Source of the DNA: Pandoraea apista
Lineage (GTDB): Bacteria > Pseudomonadota > Gammaproteobacteria > Burkholderiales > Burkholderiaceae
DNA: 64,000 nt
Assembly (NCBI RefSeq): GCF_001465595.2
Contig: NZ_CP013481.2
Coordinates: forward strand, 1,054,001-1,118,000
Direction: 5' to 3'
Part shown: piece by piece, positions 9,788-18,372 of the stretch
How positions within the stretch are numbered: the first letter of the stretch is position 1
Layout of the letters: every line of letters begins with the position of its first letter
The notes under the pieces: model-generated
What the model was told of the DNA's origin: nothing
The model's database searches: none
The model's input: the letters and a program-made list of their open reading frames with translations, nothing else
Translations under genes and position numbers: made by a program

Positions 9788-10699
9788 CTAGCGGCGGTCG
9801 ATCGCCCGCCAGCCGGGCATCGCGAAGGCTTCGACAAGGAAATCGATCAGGGCGCGCACCTTGGCGCTCAGGTATTTGCGCGACGGGTAGACCGCGTAGA
9901 TTCCAGTCTCGGCCTGCGTGTACTCGGGCAGGAATTCGATGAGCTGACCGTTGCGCAGGGCGTCTTGCACGAGAAACGCGGGTTGCAGAAGAATGCCCGC
10001 ACCGGCCACGCCCGCAGCGAGGCAGGTGTCGCCGTTGTCGGCGATGAGTTTGGCGCGGGTACGCACGGAGACGGGGCCGTCGGGGCCGTCGAAACGCCAC
10101 TCGCGCCGGTGCGAGAAGTAGCTGTAGCCGACCGTCTCGTGGTGCGCGAGTTCGCTCGGGTGCTTCGGCGTGCCGTGTTGCGCGAGGTAGCCGGGCGAGG
10201 CGCATAGCACCATGCGGGTGCCGGCGAGCCGCCGGTGCACGAGCGAGGAGTCGGGCAGGCGCGTAATACGGATCGCGAGATCGTAGCCTTCGTCGACGAT
10301 ATCCACGAGGCGATCGCTCAGTGTGATGTCGAGCGAGACTTGCGGGTGCTGCGAGAGGAACGTTGGCCAGAGCGGCGCAAGGTGGAGGACACCGAACGTG
10401 TGTGGCGCATTGATGCGCAGGGGGCCGGCGGGCTGACCGTCCTGTTCGCCTGCCATGGCGTCCGCTTCGTCGAGTTCCGCGAGGATCTGACGGCAACGTT
10501 CGACGTAGCGCTGACCCGGCTCGGTGAGCGACAGGCGCCGCGTGGTGCGTTGAAGCAGGCGTGTACCGAGACGCGCCTCGAGATCGGCGACGTATCGCGA
10601 GATGGCGGTCTTCGAGATGCCGAGCGTTGCCGCAGCCTTGACGAAGCTGCCCGACTCGACGACGGCGATGAAGCACTCGATCTCGCGAAGTTTATTCAT
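9788..10699 (-). CDS. LysR family transcriptional regulator
   Basis: A 303-residue LysR-type regulator with an N-terminal winged HTH (about 1-60; FVKAAATLGISKTAISRYVADLEARLG) and a substrate-binding domain to the C-terminus. The style (REIECFIAVVESGSFVKAA) is that of the large CrgA/AaeR-like subgroup common in Burkholderiales. It is the last gene of a leftward set after doxX and ygiD, not divergent from its probable targets. A candidate LysR box upstream of doxX (12228-12250) suggests it controls the operon containing its own gene; that is inference. Confidence 0.9.
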   Translation of the reverse strand: MNKLREIECFIAVVESGSFVKAAATLGISKTAISRYVADLEARLGTRLLQRTTRRLSLTEPGQRYVERCRQILAELDEADAMAGEQDGQPAGPLRINAPHTFGVLHLAPLWPTFLSQHPQVSLDITLSDRLVDIVDEGYDLAIRITRLPDSSLVHRRLAGTRMVLCASPGYLAQHGTPKHPSELAHHETVGYSYFSHRREWRFDGPDGPVSVRTRAKLIADNGDTCLAAGVAGAGILLQPAFLVQDALRNGQLIEFLPEYTQAETGIYAVYPSRKYLSAKVRALIDFLVEAFAMPGWRAIDRR

Positions 10700-10803
10700 G
10701 CCGGGGCGGGACTCATGAGGGGGATATCGATGCGTTGTCAGGCAGGCCGGTGACGGGTGACAGGGGGCTGTTACTCATTGCCGGCCATGGGATGCCAATG
10801 CCG

Positions 10804-11631
10804 TTATTGTGCCAGCGCATTCACCTCTGCGAGTGTCGGAGCGGCGTTGCCGAAGGCGAAGGCGTCCATGCGCAGGGCGCCGTAGGTGGCGCCGGTGTCG
10901 AAATGCGTCTGATGCGCGGCGTTGTCGGCCGCGCCCAGCGCGACGTAAAGCGGCAACAGATGTTCGTCGGTCGGGTGCGCGCGCTCGGCATGCGGCGCGC
11001 GGGCGCGATAGTCGAACAGGGCGTCCAGGTCCATCGTGGCGAGATGCTCGGTGAACCACGCGACGAATTCGGCCAGATAGGGCGCTTCCGCACGGTCTTC
11101 GGACGGGGCGCGGAACACCTCGTGCAGATTGTGCGTGAAGCTGCCCGACGCGAGGATCAGCACGCCTTCCTGCGCGAGGGGCGCGAGTTGCTGGCCAAGC
11201 CGGAAGTGGTACTCCGGGCGCATCTGCCGTTGCAGGGACAACTGCGTGACCGGCACGTCCGCGTCGGGATACAAATAACGCAGCGGCACCCAAGCGCCAT
11301 GATCGAGGCCCCATTGGTCGTCGGTGGCGGCCGGCAGGCCGGCATCGCGCAGCCTCTGCACCGTACGTTCGGCCAGGGCCGGTGCGCCGGGCGCGGGGTA
11401 TTCCAGCGCATAGAGTTCGCGCGGGAAGCCGCCGAAATCGTGGATCGTGCGCTGCTGCGCCAGACTGCCCACGCGCGGTGTCGGCGTCGACCAATGCGGC
11501 GAGATCGCGAGAATCTCACGCGGACGCGGCACCGCACGCCCCAGCGCCGTCAACAGCGGGCCCGTACGACCCGGATCGACCGCGAGCAGCGGCGAACCGT
11601 GGGAGACGAAGAGGGTGGGAAGGGCAGACAT
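10804..11631 (-). CDS. ygiD: DODA-type extradiol ring-opening dioxygenase (YgiD/LigB family)
   Basis: A non-haem metal-dependent extradiol dioxygenase of the LigB superfamily, similar to 4,5-DOPA dioxygenase YgiD. Candidate metal-site residues are His11 (SHGSP) and His46 (ISPHW), with DHGAWVPL and HLLPLY further on; IHDFGGFP is a strong family match. I choose the ATG at 11631 (275 residues) because GGAG lies 8 nt upstream; a GTG three codons earlier (11640) overlaps that site. It follows doxX at 75 bp and precedes the LysR gene, suggesting one unit. The in vivo substrate is unknown; a small quinone or catechol is likely. Confidence 0.9.
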   Translation of the reverse strand: MSALPTLFVSHGSPLLAVDPGRTGPLLTALGRAVPRPREILAISPHWSTPTPRVGSLAQQRTIHDFGGFPRELYALEYPAPGAPALAERTVQRLRDAGLPAATDDQWGLDHGAWVPLRYLYPDADVPVTQLSLQRQMRPEYHFRLGQQLAPLAQEGVLILASGSFTHNLHEVFRAPSEDRAEAPYLAEFVAWFTEHLATMDLDALFDYRARAPHAERAHPTDEHLLPLYVALGAADNAAHQTHFDTGATYGALRMDAFAFGNAAPTLAEVNALAQ

Positions 11632-11706
11632 GGCAATCACTCCGGCAAAAGAACGCTAAAGAACGTGATGGGCGTAAGCGGATCGGCTCCTTGGGGCGCC
11701 GGGCGA

Positions 11707-12111
11707 TCAGGCCGTGCGCGTACGGCGAATCGCGCAGGCGCCGTCGCCGAGCAGGGCGACTACGAGCAGCCCCACCAGCCAGAACGCCGGGAATTCCCAG
11801 CCGCCGCCCTTGTTGGTGAAGAGCCAGCCGTTGTGGCCATGTACCGACACAATGGTTCCGAGCATCAGGGCAGCCAGCGGTAGCGCGGCCCAGCGCGCAT
11901 AAAAGCCCGCGATCAGCATCAGGCCGCCAATGAGTTCCAGCGCCATCGTGACATAAGCGAGCCCGGCCGGCAGACCAAGCGAGCCCATGAACCCTACGAA
12001 GCCGGGCACGGTAAACACAAACACCTTCAGAGAGAGGTGGGCGAGGAAGAGGATGCCCAGCGAGACACGCAACAGTAGCGCGGCGTACGGGGCGGTTTTG
12101 GTATCGATCAT
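11707..12111 (-). CDS. DoxX family membrane protein
   Basis: A 134-residue integral membrane protein with four hydrophobic segments (about 9-31, 45-68, 73-92, 106-124) and the DoxX-family pattern LLRVSLGILFLAH near the N-terminus. DoxX-like proteins are associated with thiol/oxidative stress or quinone chemistry, but the biochemical role is uncertain. GGAG lies 6 nt before the ATG. It is the promoter-proximal gene of the leftward doxX-ygiD-lysR group, and the pairing with an extradiol dioxygenase hints at quinone or aromatic stress defence (inference). Confidence 0.88.
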   Translation of the reverse strand: MIDTKTAPYAALLLRVSLGILFLAHLSLKVFVFTVPGFVGFMGSLGLPAGLAYVTMALELIGGLMLIAGFYARWAALPLAALMLGTIVSVHGHNGWLFTNKGGGWEFPAFWLVGLLVVALLGDGACAIRRTRTA

Positions 12112-12147
12112 GACAGGCTCCGATGAGAGATCGAGGTAAGGGGCGGT

Positions 12148-12170
12148 TCAGCCATCCACGGGATGGCTGA
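12148..12170. promoter_or_regulatory. Perfect inverted repeat in the doxX 5' region
   Basis: TCAGCCATCC (12148-12157) and GGATGGCTGA (12161-12170) form a perfect 10-bp dyad with a 3-nt spacer, 37 bp upstream of the doxX start. There is no T-run on either side, so it is more likely an operator or an mRNA leader hairpin than a terminator. Confidence 0.55.
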
Positions 12171-12180
12171 CTTGCCTACG

Positions 12181-12250
12181 ATTCTAGGGAGCCGGATCGT
12201 ACAGATAAACGAGCGGGTCAGGGATTGATTGTCCCGTCAGTGGGGATAAT
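12181..12250 (-). promoter_or_regulatory. Candidate doxX promoter with upstream LysR-type dyad
   Basis: On the minus strand TAGAAT (complement of 12181-12186) is a good -10. No good -35 is present, as expected for an activator-dependent promoter. A dyad with arms ATTGTCCC (12228-12235) and GGGGATAAT (12242-12250) is centred near 12239, about 65 bp upstream of the inferred start. That is the classical position of a LysR recognition site. The assignment is inference. Confidence 0.45.
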
Positions 12251-12313
12251 CGGCCATTGCCGCAATGCGCCGGTGCAGTAATGCCTTAATGCGCCAATGC
12301 TGGCGCCGGAGGC

Positions 12314-13564
12314 TCAGGCCGCCGCGATCATCCGGTCGAGCAATTCGATCCAGTGCTGTACCGGCGCGTGATCCCGGGCATGCTCGCCCTTGGCGGTCGC
12401 CTGCAAATGGCAGATGCAGCCGACGTTGGCCGAGACAACCAGTTCGGGATCGAGGGCATCGAGCGACTTCCACTTGGCGTCGCGCAACTGATGCGACAGC
12501 GCCGGTTGCGTTACTGAATAAGTGCCGGCCGAGCCGCAGCAGATGTGGCTGTCCTGCGGCAGCATGACGTTCACGCCCACGCTCGAGAGCACTTTCTCGA
12601 CCACGCCTTTGAGCTGCTGACCGTGCTGGAGTGTGCAGGGGGGATGATAGGCCACCTTGCCGGTCTTGCGATTCGGCACGCGCCGTTGCAGGGCTTCGAG
12701 GTTGTCGAGCAGTACTTCGGAGAGATCGCGCGCCAGTTCGGAGACCCGCTGTGCCTTGCCCGCGTATTGCGGGTCATGGCGCAGCAAATGGCCATATTCC
12801 TTGACCGTCGCGCCGCAGCCGGACGCATTGATCACGATCGCTTCCGCGCCCGCTTCGATTTCGGGCCACCAGGCGTCGATGTTGCGGCGAGCGTCGTTCA
12901 GGCCGTCGTCGTGATAGTTCAGGTGCAGGCGGATGGCGCCGCAGCAACCGGCTGCCGCGGGGCGAACCATTTCGATGCCGAGCGCATCGAGCACGCGTGC
13001 GGTGGCCTTGTTGACGTTCGGCAGCATGGCCGGTTGCACGCAGCCTTCGAGCATGAGCATGCGGCGTGCATGCCGGGTCTGCGGCCAACTGCCGGAGCGC
13101 TGACGATGCGGCACTTTCTCGCGCAGCGCGCGCGGCAGCAGGCCTCGGAATTGCTGTCCCAGACGCAGGGCGGGGGTGAACACGCTGCGGTTGGGAAGCA
13201 CATTCGCGAGGGTCCAGCGCAGCGCGCGTTCACCGGCGGGACGACCGACCTTGGCGTCGACATGGCGGCGGCCGATATCGGCAAGGCGGCCGTATTGCAC
13301 GCCCGACGGGCACGTCGATTCGCAACTGCGGCATGTCAGGCAACGGTCCAGGTGACGTTGCGTTTCGCGCGTCACGGGCTGGCCCTCGACCATCTGCTTG
13401 ATGAGATAGATGCGACCGCGCGGGCCGTCGAGTTCGTCGCCCAGCAACTGATAGGTCGGACAGGTTGCGGTACAAAATCCGCAATGGACGCACTTGCGAA
13501 GAATGGCTTCGGCTTCGTCGCCGTCCGGCGTGTGACGGAGGAATTCTGCGAGGTTCGTTTGCAT
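12314..13564 (-). CDS. glcF: Glycolate oxidase iron-sulfur subunit GlcF
   Basis: A 416-residue iron-sulfur subunit of membrane-associated glycolate oxidase, passing electrons from GlcD/GlcE to the quinone pool. Two ferredoxin-like clusters lie near the N-terminus: CVHCGFCTATCP (about 25-36) and CLTCRSCESTCP (about 75-86). Two cysteine-rich CCG-type domains follow, with GCCGAIRLH at about 210-218 and CCGSAGTYS further on. It starts 8 bp after glcE ends on the same strand, so it is the last gene of glcDEF. Confidence 0.96.
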   Translation of the reverse strand: MQTNLAEFLRHTPDGDEAEAILRKCVHCGFCTATCPTYQLLGDELDGPRGRIYLIKQMVEGQPVTRETQRHLDRCLTCRSCESTCPSGVQYGRLADIGRRHVDAKVGRPAGERALRWTLANVLPNRSVFTPALRLGQQFRGLLPRALREKVPHRQRSGSWPQTRHARRMLMLEGCVQPAMLPNVNKATARVLDALGIEMVRPAAAGCCGAIRLHLNYHDDGLNDARRNIDAWWPEIEAGAEAIVINASGCGATVKEYGHLLRHDPQYAGKAQRVSELARDLSEVLLDNLEALQRRVPNRKTGKVAYHPPCTLQHGQQLKGVVEKVLSSVGVNVMLPQDSHICCGSAGTYSVTQPALSHQLRDAKWKSLDALDPELVVSANVGCICHLQATAKGEHARDHAPVQHWIELLDRMIAAA

Positions 13565-13572
13565 CGTCTTTT

Positions 13573-14697
13573 TTAGCGGGTCAGCCGATGGCGGTTGAAG
13601 ATGCGGCTCGGATCGAAAGCTTGCTGAAGACGCTTGCCGATAGCATCCAGCGCGGCCGGTTGCGGGGTGAATACGCCGGCCGACTTATCGCCATGGCGAA
13701 ACAGCGTAGCATGCCCGCCCGCTGCTGCGGCAATTGCGCGGACTTCGGCGGCGCTGTGCGAGGTGATCCACCAGCGTTGCGCGCCACCCCATTCGATCAA
13801 TTGTTCGTCGCCATGCGCGAGGGGCGGCGTGGTCGACGGCACCGACAAACGCCACAGCGGCTGTCCGTCTCCCGTGACCGGTGCGGGCGCGAAGAACGGG
13901 TGCGTTTGCTCCCGCAGGGCTTGCCAGAAGTCGTGGGCTTCGATGGCGTCGACGGGCTCGCCCCCCATGGTGGTGCGTGCGGCGTCGACGGCCGCGGCCG
14001 CGCCGCCCAGACGCACACTCAGTACGCCGTTATGCCAGACCGATCCCATGAGCGGAAGCGGCTGTCCGCCCCAGCGATTGAGCTGGTCGATGGCCGGTGC
14101 TTGCGGCATTTCGAAGCGCAGCGTGCGCTCGGCCACCGGACACGGCAGCACTTTGATCGAGAGTTCGAGCAGCACGCCGAGGGTGCCGAGCGAGCCCGCG
14201 AGCACGCGCGAGACGTCGTAGCCTGCGACGTTCTTCATCACCTGTCCGCCAAAATGCAGTACCTGACCCTGCCCGTTCATCACAACGGCGCCGAGCACGA
14301 AATCGCGCGGCGCGCCGACATGCGGCCGGCGCGGCCCGGCAAGGCCGGCGGCAATGCAGCCACCGAGCGTAGCCCCGGGGCCGAAGTGCGGCGGCTCGAA
14401 GGGCAGGATCTGACCGCGTTCGGCCAGTGCCGCTTCGATCTCGGCAAGCGGCGTGCCCGCACGGGCGGTGATTACGAGTTCGGCCGGATCGTACGAAACA
14501 ATGCCGCGATACGCACGCACGTCGAGCGGCTCGCCATCAGGTGTCTGACCGTACCAGCGCTTGGTGTTGCCACCCTGAATGTCGAGCGGTACGCCGCTCG
14601 CGGTGGCGGCGAGTACGCGTTCGCGCAGGGCGGCGAGGGCGTGCATTACCGCTTGCTGATCGGCATCGTGCACCGGGGCGTCTAAGGCTTGCGACAT
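13573..14697 (-). CDS. glcE: Glycolate oxidase FAD-binding subunit GlcE
   Basis: A 374-residue subunit of glycolate oxidase with an N-terminal FAD-binding type 4 (PCMH) domain (about 20-205; GGNTKRWYG and GPGATLGGCIAAGLAGP). It lacks the full FAD-linked oxidase C-terminal domain of GlcD, as GlcE proteins do. The start is fixed by the ATG at 14697, which overlaps the glcD stop as TGATG, and by GAGG 5 nt upstream. Frames extending further upstream are antisense-free read-back into glcD and lack homology. Confidence 0.95.
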   Translation of the reverse strand: MSQALDAPVHDADQQAVMHALAALRERVLAATASGVPLDIQGGNTKRWYGQTPDGEPLDVRAYRGIVSYDPAELVITARAGTPLAEIEAALAERGQILPFEPPHFGPGATLGGCIAAGLAGPRRPHVGAPRDFVLGAVVMNGQGQVLHFGGQVMKNVAGYDVSRVLAGSLGTLGVLLELSIKVLPCPVAERTLRFEMPQAPAIDQLNRWGGQPLPLMGSVWHNGVLSVRLGGAAAAVDAARTTMGGEPVDAIEAHDFWQALREQTHPFFAPAPVTGDGQPLWRLSVPSTTPPLAHGDEQLIEWGGAQRWWITSHSAAEVRAIAAAAGGHATLFRHGDKSAGVFTPQPAALDAIGKRLQQAFDPSRIFNRHRLTR

Positions 14698-16301
14698 CAG
14701 AACCTCGGCAAATCGGGATGGGGCAACAGGCCGCCGCGCACATGCATCCGGCCGTATTCGGCGCAGCGCGCACGCGTGGGGATGGCCTTGTCCGCGTTGA
14801 GCAGACCCGCAGGATCGAAGGCACGCTTGACGGCAAAAAATGCGTCGCGTTCTTCTGGCGAGAATTGCACGCACATGGAGTTGATCTTCTCGATGCCGAC
14901 GCCGTGCTCGCCGGTCACGGTGCCGCCCAGTTCGACACAGGCTTCGAGAATGTCGCTGCCGAATGCTTCGGCGCGGTGCCATTCGTCGAGATCGTTACCG
15001 TTGAAGAGGATCAGCGGGTGCATGTTGCCATCGCCCGCGTGAAAGACGTTGATGCAGCGCAGGCCGTATTGCCCTTCCATCGCTTCGATGCGCTTGAGCA
15101 GTGTGCCGATAGTCCGGCGCGGAATAGTGCCGTCCATGCAGTAGTAGTCCGGCGAGATGCGTCCGGCGGCGGGGAATGCATTCTTGCGTCCCGACCAGAA
15201 GCGCAGGCGTTCGGCTTCGGAGGCGGACACCTGAATGCGGGTGGCGCCCGAGGCGCGCAGCACTGCCGAGACCCGTGCGATCTCTTCCGCGACTTCCTCG
15301 GGCGTGCCGTCGGATTCGCACAGCAGGATCGCGGCTGCGTTGAGGTCGTAGCCCGCGTGGACAAACTCTTCCACCGCTTGCGTGGCCGGCTTGTCCATCA
15401 TCTCGAGACCCGCCGGAATGATGCCCGCCGCGATGATCGCCGCAACGGCGTTGCCGCCCGCTTCCACGTCGTCGAAGCTCGCCATGATGACTTGCTGTAC
15501 CTGTGGCTTTGGCACGAGCTTCACGGTGATTTCCGTGACCACGCAGAACATCCCTTCGCTGCCGATGAACACGGACAGCAGATCAAGACCGGGGACATCG
15601 AGCGCGTGCGAGCCGAATTCCACGATCTCGCCGTCCATCGTGACCGCGCGTACGCGAAGGACGTTGTGCACGGTCAGACCGTATTTCAGGCAGTGCACGC
15701 CGCCGGAATTCTCCGAAACGTTGCCGCCGATGGTGCACGCGATCTGCGACGATGGGTCCGGCGCGTAGTAGAGCCCGTACGGCGCAGCGGCTTCGGAGAC
15801 GGCGAGATTGCGTACGCCGGGCTGCACGGTGGCGGTGCGGGCGTAGGCGTCGACCTCGAGAATGCGCTTGAACCTGGCGAGCGAAAGCACGATACCGTCG
15901 GTGATCGGCATGGCGCCGCCAGACAGGCCGGTGCCCGCACCGCGCGGCACGACGGGAACACCCTGTGCGTGGCACGCCCGCAGAATGCGGCAGACCTGAT
16001 CTTCGTCGGCGGGCAACACAACCGCGAGCGGCAACTTGCGATAGGCCGCAAGACCGTCGCATTCATATGGCGTGATCTGCTCGCGATCGGTGAGCCACTG
16101 CGCGTCGGGAACGGCGGCGCGCAGCGCAGCGAGGCGAGCGGCGCGGGTGCCGTCGTCAAGCGTCTCGAAGACGGGCTCATCGTTGAGCGACGTTGGCGGT
16201 GCCACTGCAGGTTGCGGCGGCTGCCGATGCAGCGGCGCGGAAGCCGGCGACAGGGGCTGAGAGGGCGAAGTCTGCCCCGGGGACGACGGATGCGATGCCA
16301 T
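14697..16301 (-). CDS. glcD: Glycolate oxidase catalytic subunit GlcD
   Basis: FAD-linked subunit that oxidises glycolate (and D-lactate) to glyoxylate. It has 534 residues: a Pro/Ser-rich N-terminal extension of about 40 residues not typical of the family, an FAD-binding type 4 domain (about 85-260; PRGAGTGLSGGA and IGGNVSENSGG), and an FAD-oxidase C-terminal domain containing HAGDGNMHP and GEHGVG. First gene of leftward glcDEF, divergent from glcC with about 240 bp between them, where overlapping palindromes probably serve as operator. Confidence 0.96.
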   Translation of the reverse strand: MASHPSSPGQTSPSQPLSPASAPLHRQPPQPAVAPPTSLNDEPVFETLDDGTRAARLAALRAAVPDAQWLTDREQITPYECDGLAAYRKLPLAVVLPADEDQVCRILRACHAQGVPVVPRGAGTGLSGGAMPITDGIVLSLARFKRILEVDAYARTATVQPGVRNLAVSEAAAPYGLYYAPDPSSQIACTIGGNVSENSGGVHCLKYGLTVHNVLRVRAVTMDGEIVEFGSHALDVPGLDLLSVFIGSEGMFCVVTEITVKLVPKPQVQQVIMASFDDVEAGGNAVAAIIAAGIIPAGLEMMDKPATQAVEEFVHAGYDLNAAAILLCESDGTPEEVAEEIARVSAVLRASGATRIQVSASEAERLRFWSGRKNAFPAAGRISPDYYCMDGTIPRRTIGTLLKRIEAMEGQYGLRCINVFHAGDGNMHPLILFNGNDLDEWHRAEAFGSDILEACVELGGTVTGEHGVGIEKINSMCVQFSPEERDAFFAVKRAFDPAGLLNADKAIPTRARCAEYGRMHVRGGLLPHPDLPRF

Positions 16302-16345
16302 CAGGCTTTGCTCTCGAACGATCGTTGACGTGTAATATGCGTTTG

Positions 16346-16372
16346 GTCTACTGGTAGACTGGTCGACCAGTC
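16346..16372. promoter_or_regulatory. Overlapping palindromes in the glcD-glcC intergenic region (GlcC operator candidate)
   Basis: Two palindromes overlap by 3 bp: GTCTACTGGTAGAC (16346-16359, 2-bp centre) and GACTGGTCGACCAGTC (16357-16372, perfect 16 bp). The core TGGT-n2-ACCA is typical of FadR-subfamily GntR operators. A possible glcD -10 (TATTAC on the minus strand, 16332-16337) puts the second palindrome near -40. Confidence 0.65.
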
Positions 16373-16543
16373 ATTGAATGACACCATCGTAAAGGGAATG
16401 ATCCGATTTCGACCACAGGGTTAACCCTTGGATCGAGGGCGAACCTTTAACGACGCCGGGCGAGAGGCTGGAGGGCTGCCCTGAGCGAAGCGTCATCCTG
16501 TATCGTGGCGTCTGTGATTTTTCTGTAGAGAACCTAAGCCGAC

Positions 16544-17374
16544 ATGTCGTCCAACGAGTCGTCACTGCCTATGTCATCCCTACCTGCCAGCGAATCTCCG
16601 GGCGCCGCAAGTTTCGCGCCGGTTACGCCGCCGCCGCGCTTGCGCCTGTCCGACATGGTGTACGAGCAACTGGAGACGATGGTTGTCGAAGGCCGGCTTG
16701 CGCCGGGCTCGGCGCTGCCGTCCGAGCGCGATCTCGCGCAGCAGATGGGCGTGTCGCGTCCGTCGCTTCGTGAGGCGCTGCTGCGGCTGGAGTCGCGCGG
16801 CCTGATCGTAGGGCGCGCCGGCGGGGGCTATCTGGTGGCAAACGCCAGCCAGCCGTGGCTCGCAGAGCCGTTGTCGCAATTGATGTCGCGTCATAGCAAG
16901 ACGGTCGACGACGTACTCGAAATGCGCGAAGTGCTTGAGGCCAAGGCTGTGGAACTGGCGGCCGAACGCGCGACGCCCGAAGACATCGCCCGGCTCGCAC
17001 AGGCGCTCGAAGCGCTTGAGGCAGCCTATGCCGCAGGCCGCGACGGTCTGGACGGTGAGGGCGATGCCCAAGGGAAGTCGCTGCTGACCCGCGTGCCCGA
17101 ACTCGACGCGCATTTCCACCTGGCGCTGGCCGAAGCTACACACAATCTGGTGCTGGTGCATCTGATGCACGCGATCTTCGAATTGTTGCGCGGGTCGGTG
17201 GTCGACAATTACCGGGCAATTGTGGGACACGGGGCCGATCTGGCCGAGCTGATCGGCCAGCACCGGCGCATCTTCAACGCGGTGGCATCGCACGACGCCA
17301 GCAGCGCGCTGCACTCGTTGCGCGAACATCTGACCTTCATTCGCAACAATTCGGGCGACGTCGGGGCAGTCTGA
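16544..17374 (+). CDS. glcC: FadR-subfamily GntR regulator, probable GlcC
   Basis: A 276-residue GntR regulator with an N-terminal winged HTH (about 33-100; LPSERDLAQQMGVSRPSLREALLR) and a C-terminal all-helical FCD domain (about 115-260). FCD metal/ligand-type residues are visible in ELDAHFHLAL and QHRRIF. The first 30 residues are Ser/Pro-rich and non-conserved; ATG codons at 16544 and 16571 are both possible starts. Divergent placement next to glcDEF and a matching operator-like palindrome support GlcC, the glycolate-responsive regulator. It could also influence oxlT downstream. Confidence 0.85.
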   Translation: MSSNESSLPMSSLPASESPGAASFAPVTPPPRLRLSDMVYEQLETMVVEGRLAPGSALPSERDLAQQMGVSRPSLREALLRLESRGLIVGRAGGGYLVANASQPWLAEPLSQLMSRHSKTVDDVLEMREVLEAKAVELAAERATPEDIARLAQALEALEAAYAAGRDGLDGEGDAQGKSLLTRVPELDAHFHLALAEATHNLVLVHLMHAIFELLRGSVVDNYRAIVGHGADLAELIGQHRRIFNAVASHDASSALHSLREHLTFIRNNSGDVGAV

Positions 17375-18372
17375 CCCCGATTTCCGCAGACTGACGGTGC
17401 CCTCGCCAGAGGGCAAATCGATCCCGTCAAAACGTCATCGTTTTCCCTGACCCTGCGCTGCGCGGCATTACGCTGCGCGGGCGGGAGATCGTCTGCGTTC
17501 CGGCGTGCAATACCTCCGAACTCCTCCATTTCCCTGCCTTTGCCGGTTATCGAGCGCTTACGTCGCATGAGGTTGCGCACCCCATGAGCGACGAACGGAA
17601 GCCGTTATGCAGCCGCTCTCGGGTTGACAGTGCACCGGCCATCGACTAATTTTGGAACCATAAAAAATACTTAATTCGATATATTGAATCTTGTATATCA
17701 GATTCAAAGCGTCGAATCGGCAGCGTCAGAACCCGTGAATCGAACCGGGCAGGACGCCGATCCGGCGCGGGACTCATCGGAGACATCAGTTGGGTAAGCA
17801 CACATTTCCTTTCGGGCAGGCCGCATGCGACGGTTCCTTCGCAGGGTTTGCCCAGTCGTATCCGCCGCTGGCATCCGACGCTATGGGTCGGGCATTGCGG
17901 TGTTCCTCATCTGTCTGCCGCCCGTTGTGGGCAGGCGATCTGGCGATCACGCGTCCGCGAGGCGCGCCCGCCTGAGTGACGGGACCTGGCCTGCGACGAG
18001 GCTCACGGGATTCCATCGTGACCTGAATCGCGCAGACCGGTCCGCACTCGAATTCGTCATCTCGTCACCCTTCGGCAGTCGGCAACTTGCCGGCGCGGGC
18101 CTGAAAAGCCTGCGTCGCCGCGCCGAAGCGGTGGCCGGAAGTGTCCTTTGGCGCTTCCGCAAGTCAGTCAGCCGGGGCTCAAGCCCTGCGAGCGCGCCGC
18201 CAGGCAGCGTTCCGCGATCAAGCGGCCAAGCATGAGCCGCATGTAACGCCAGGAGGCGTGCCGTATCTGCGATTCCCCATGCCGGGACGCGCTGCGGCAC
18301 GCGATGACGGCGGGCACCGCCCAACGAGGTGCGGGCCGCCGCCAATCGTCTGACAGGTATAGGAGGCAAGTC
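17375..18372 (+). other. Long region between glcC and oxlT: probable promoter and leader
   Basis: About 1 kb with no recognisable gene. It contains TTGACA at 17624-17629 without a good -10, an AT-rich patch (17640-17710), and an inverted repeat at 17684-17707. There is a hairpin at 18136-18159 (10-bp stem with two G-U pairs, 4-nt loop). A small open frame at 17790-17975 (61 codons) starts with TTG and has GGAG 7 nt upstream, but has no homology I can recall. The region most likely holds the oxlT promoter, an operator and a long leader. Confidence 0.45.
17684..17707. promoter_or_regulatory. Inverted repeat upstream of oxlT
   Basis: TTGAATCT (17684-17691) and AGATTCAA (17700-17707) form perfect 8-bp arms around TGTATATC. 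The inner part resembles TTGTATA-type sites of FCD-family GntR regulators. It looks like an operator for oxlT, possibly bound by GlcC or another GntR protein; this is inference. Confidence 0.5.
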
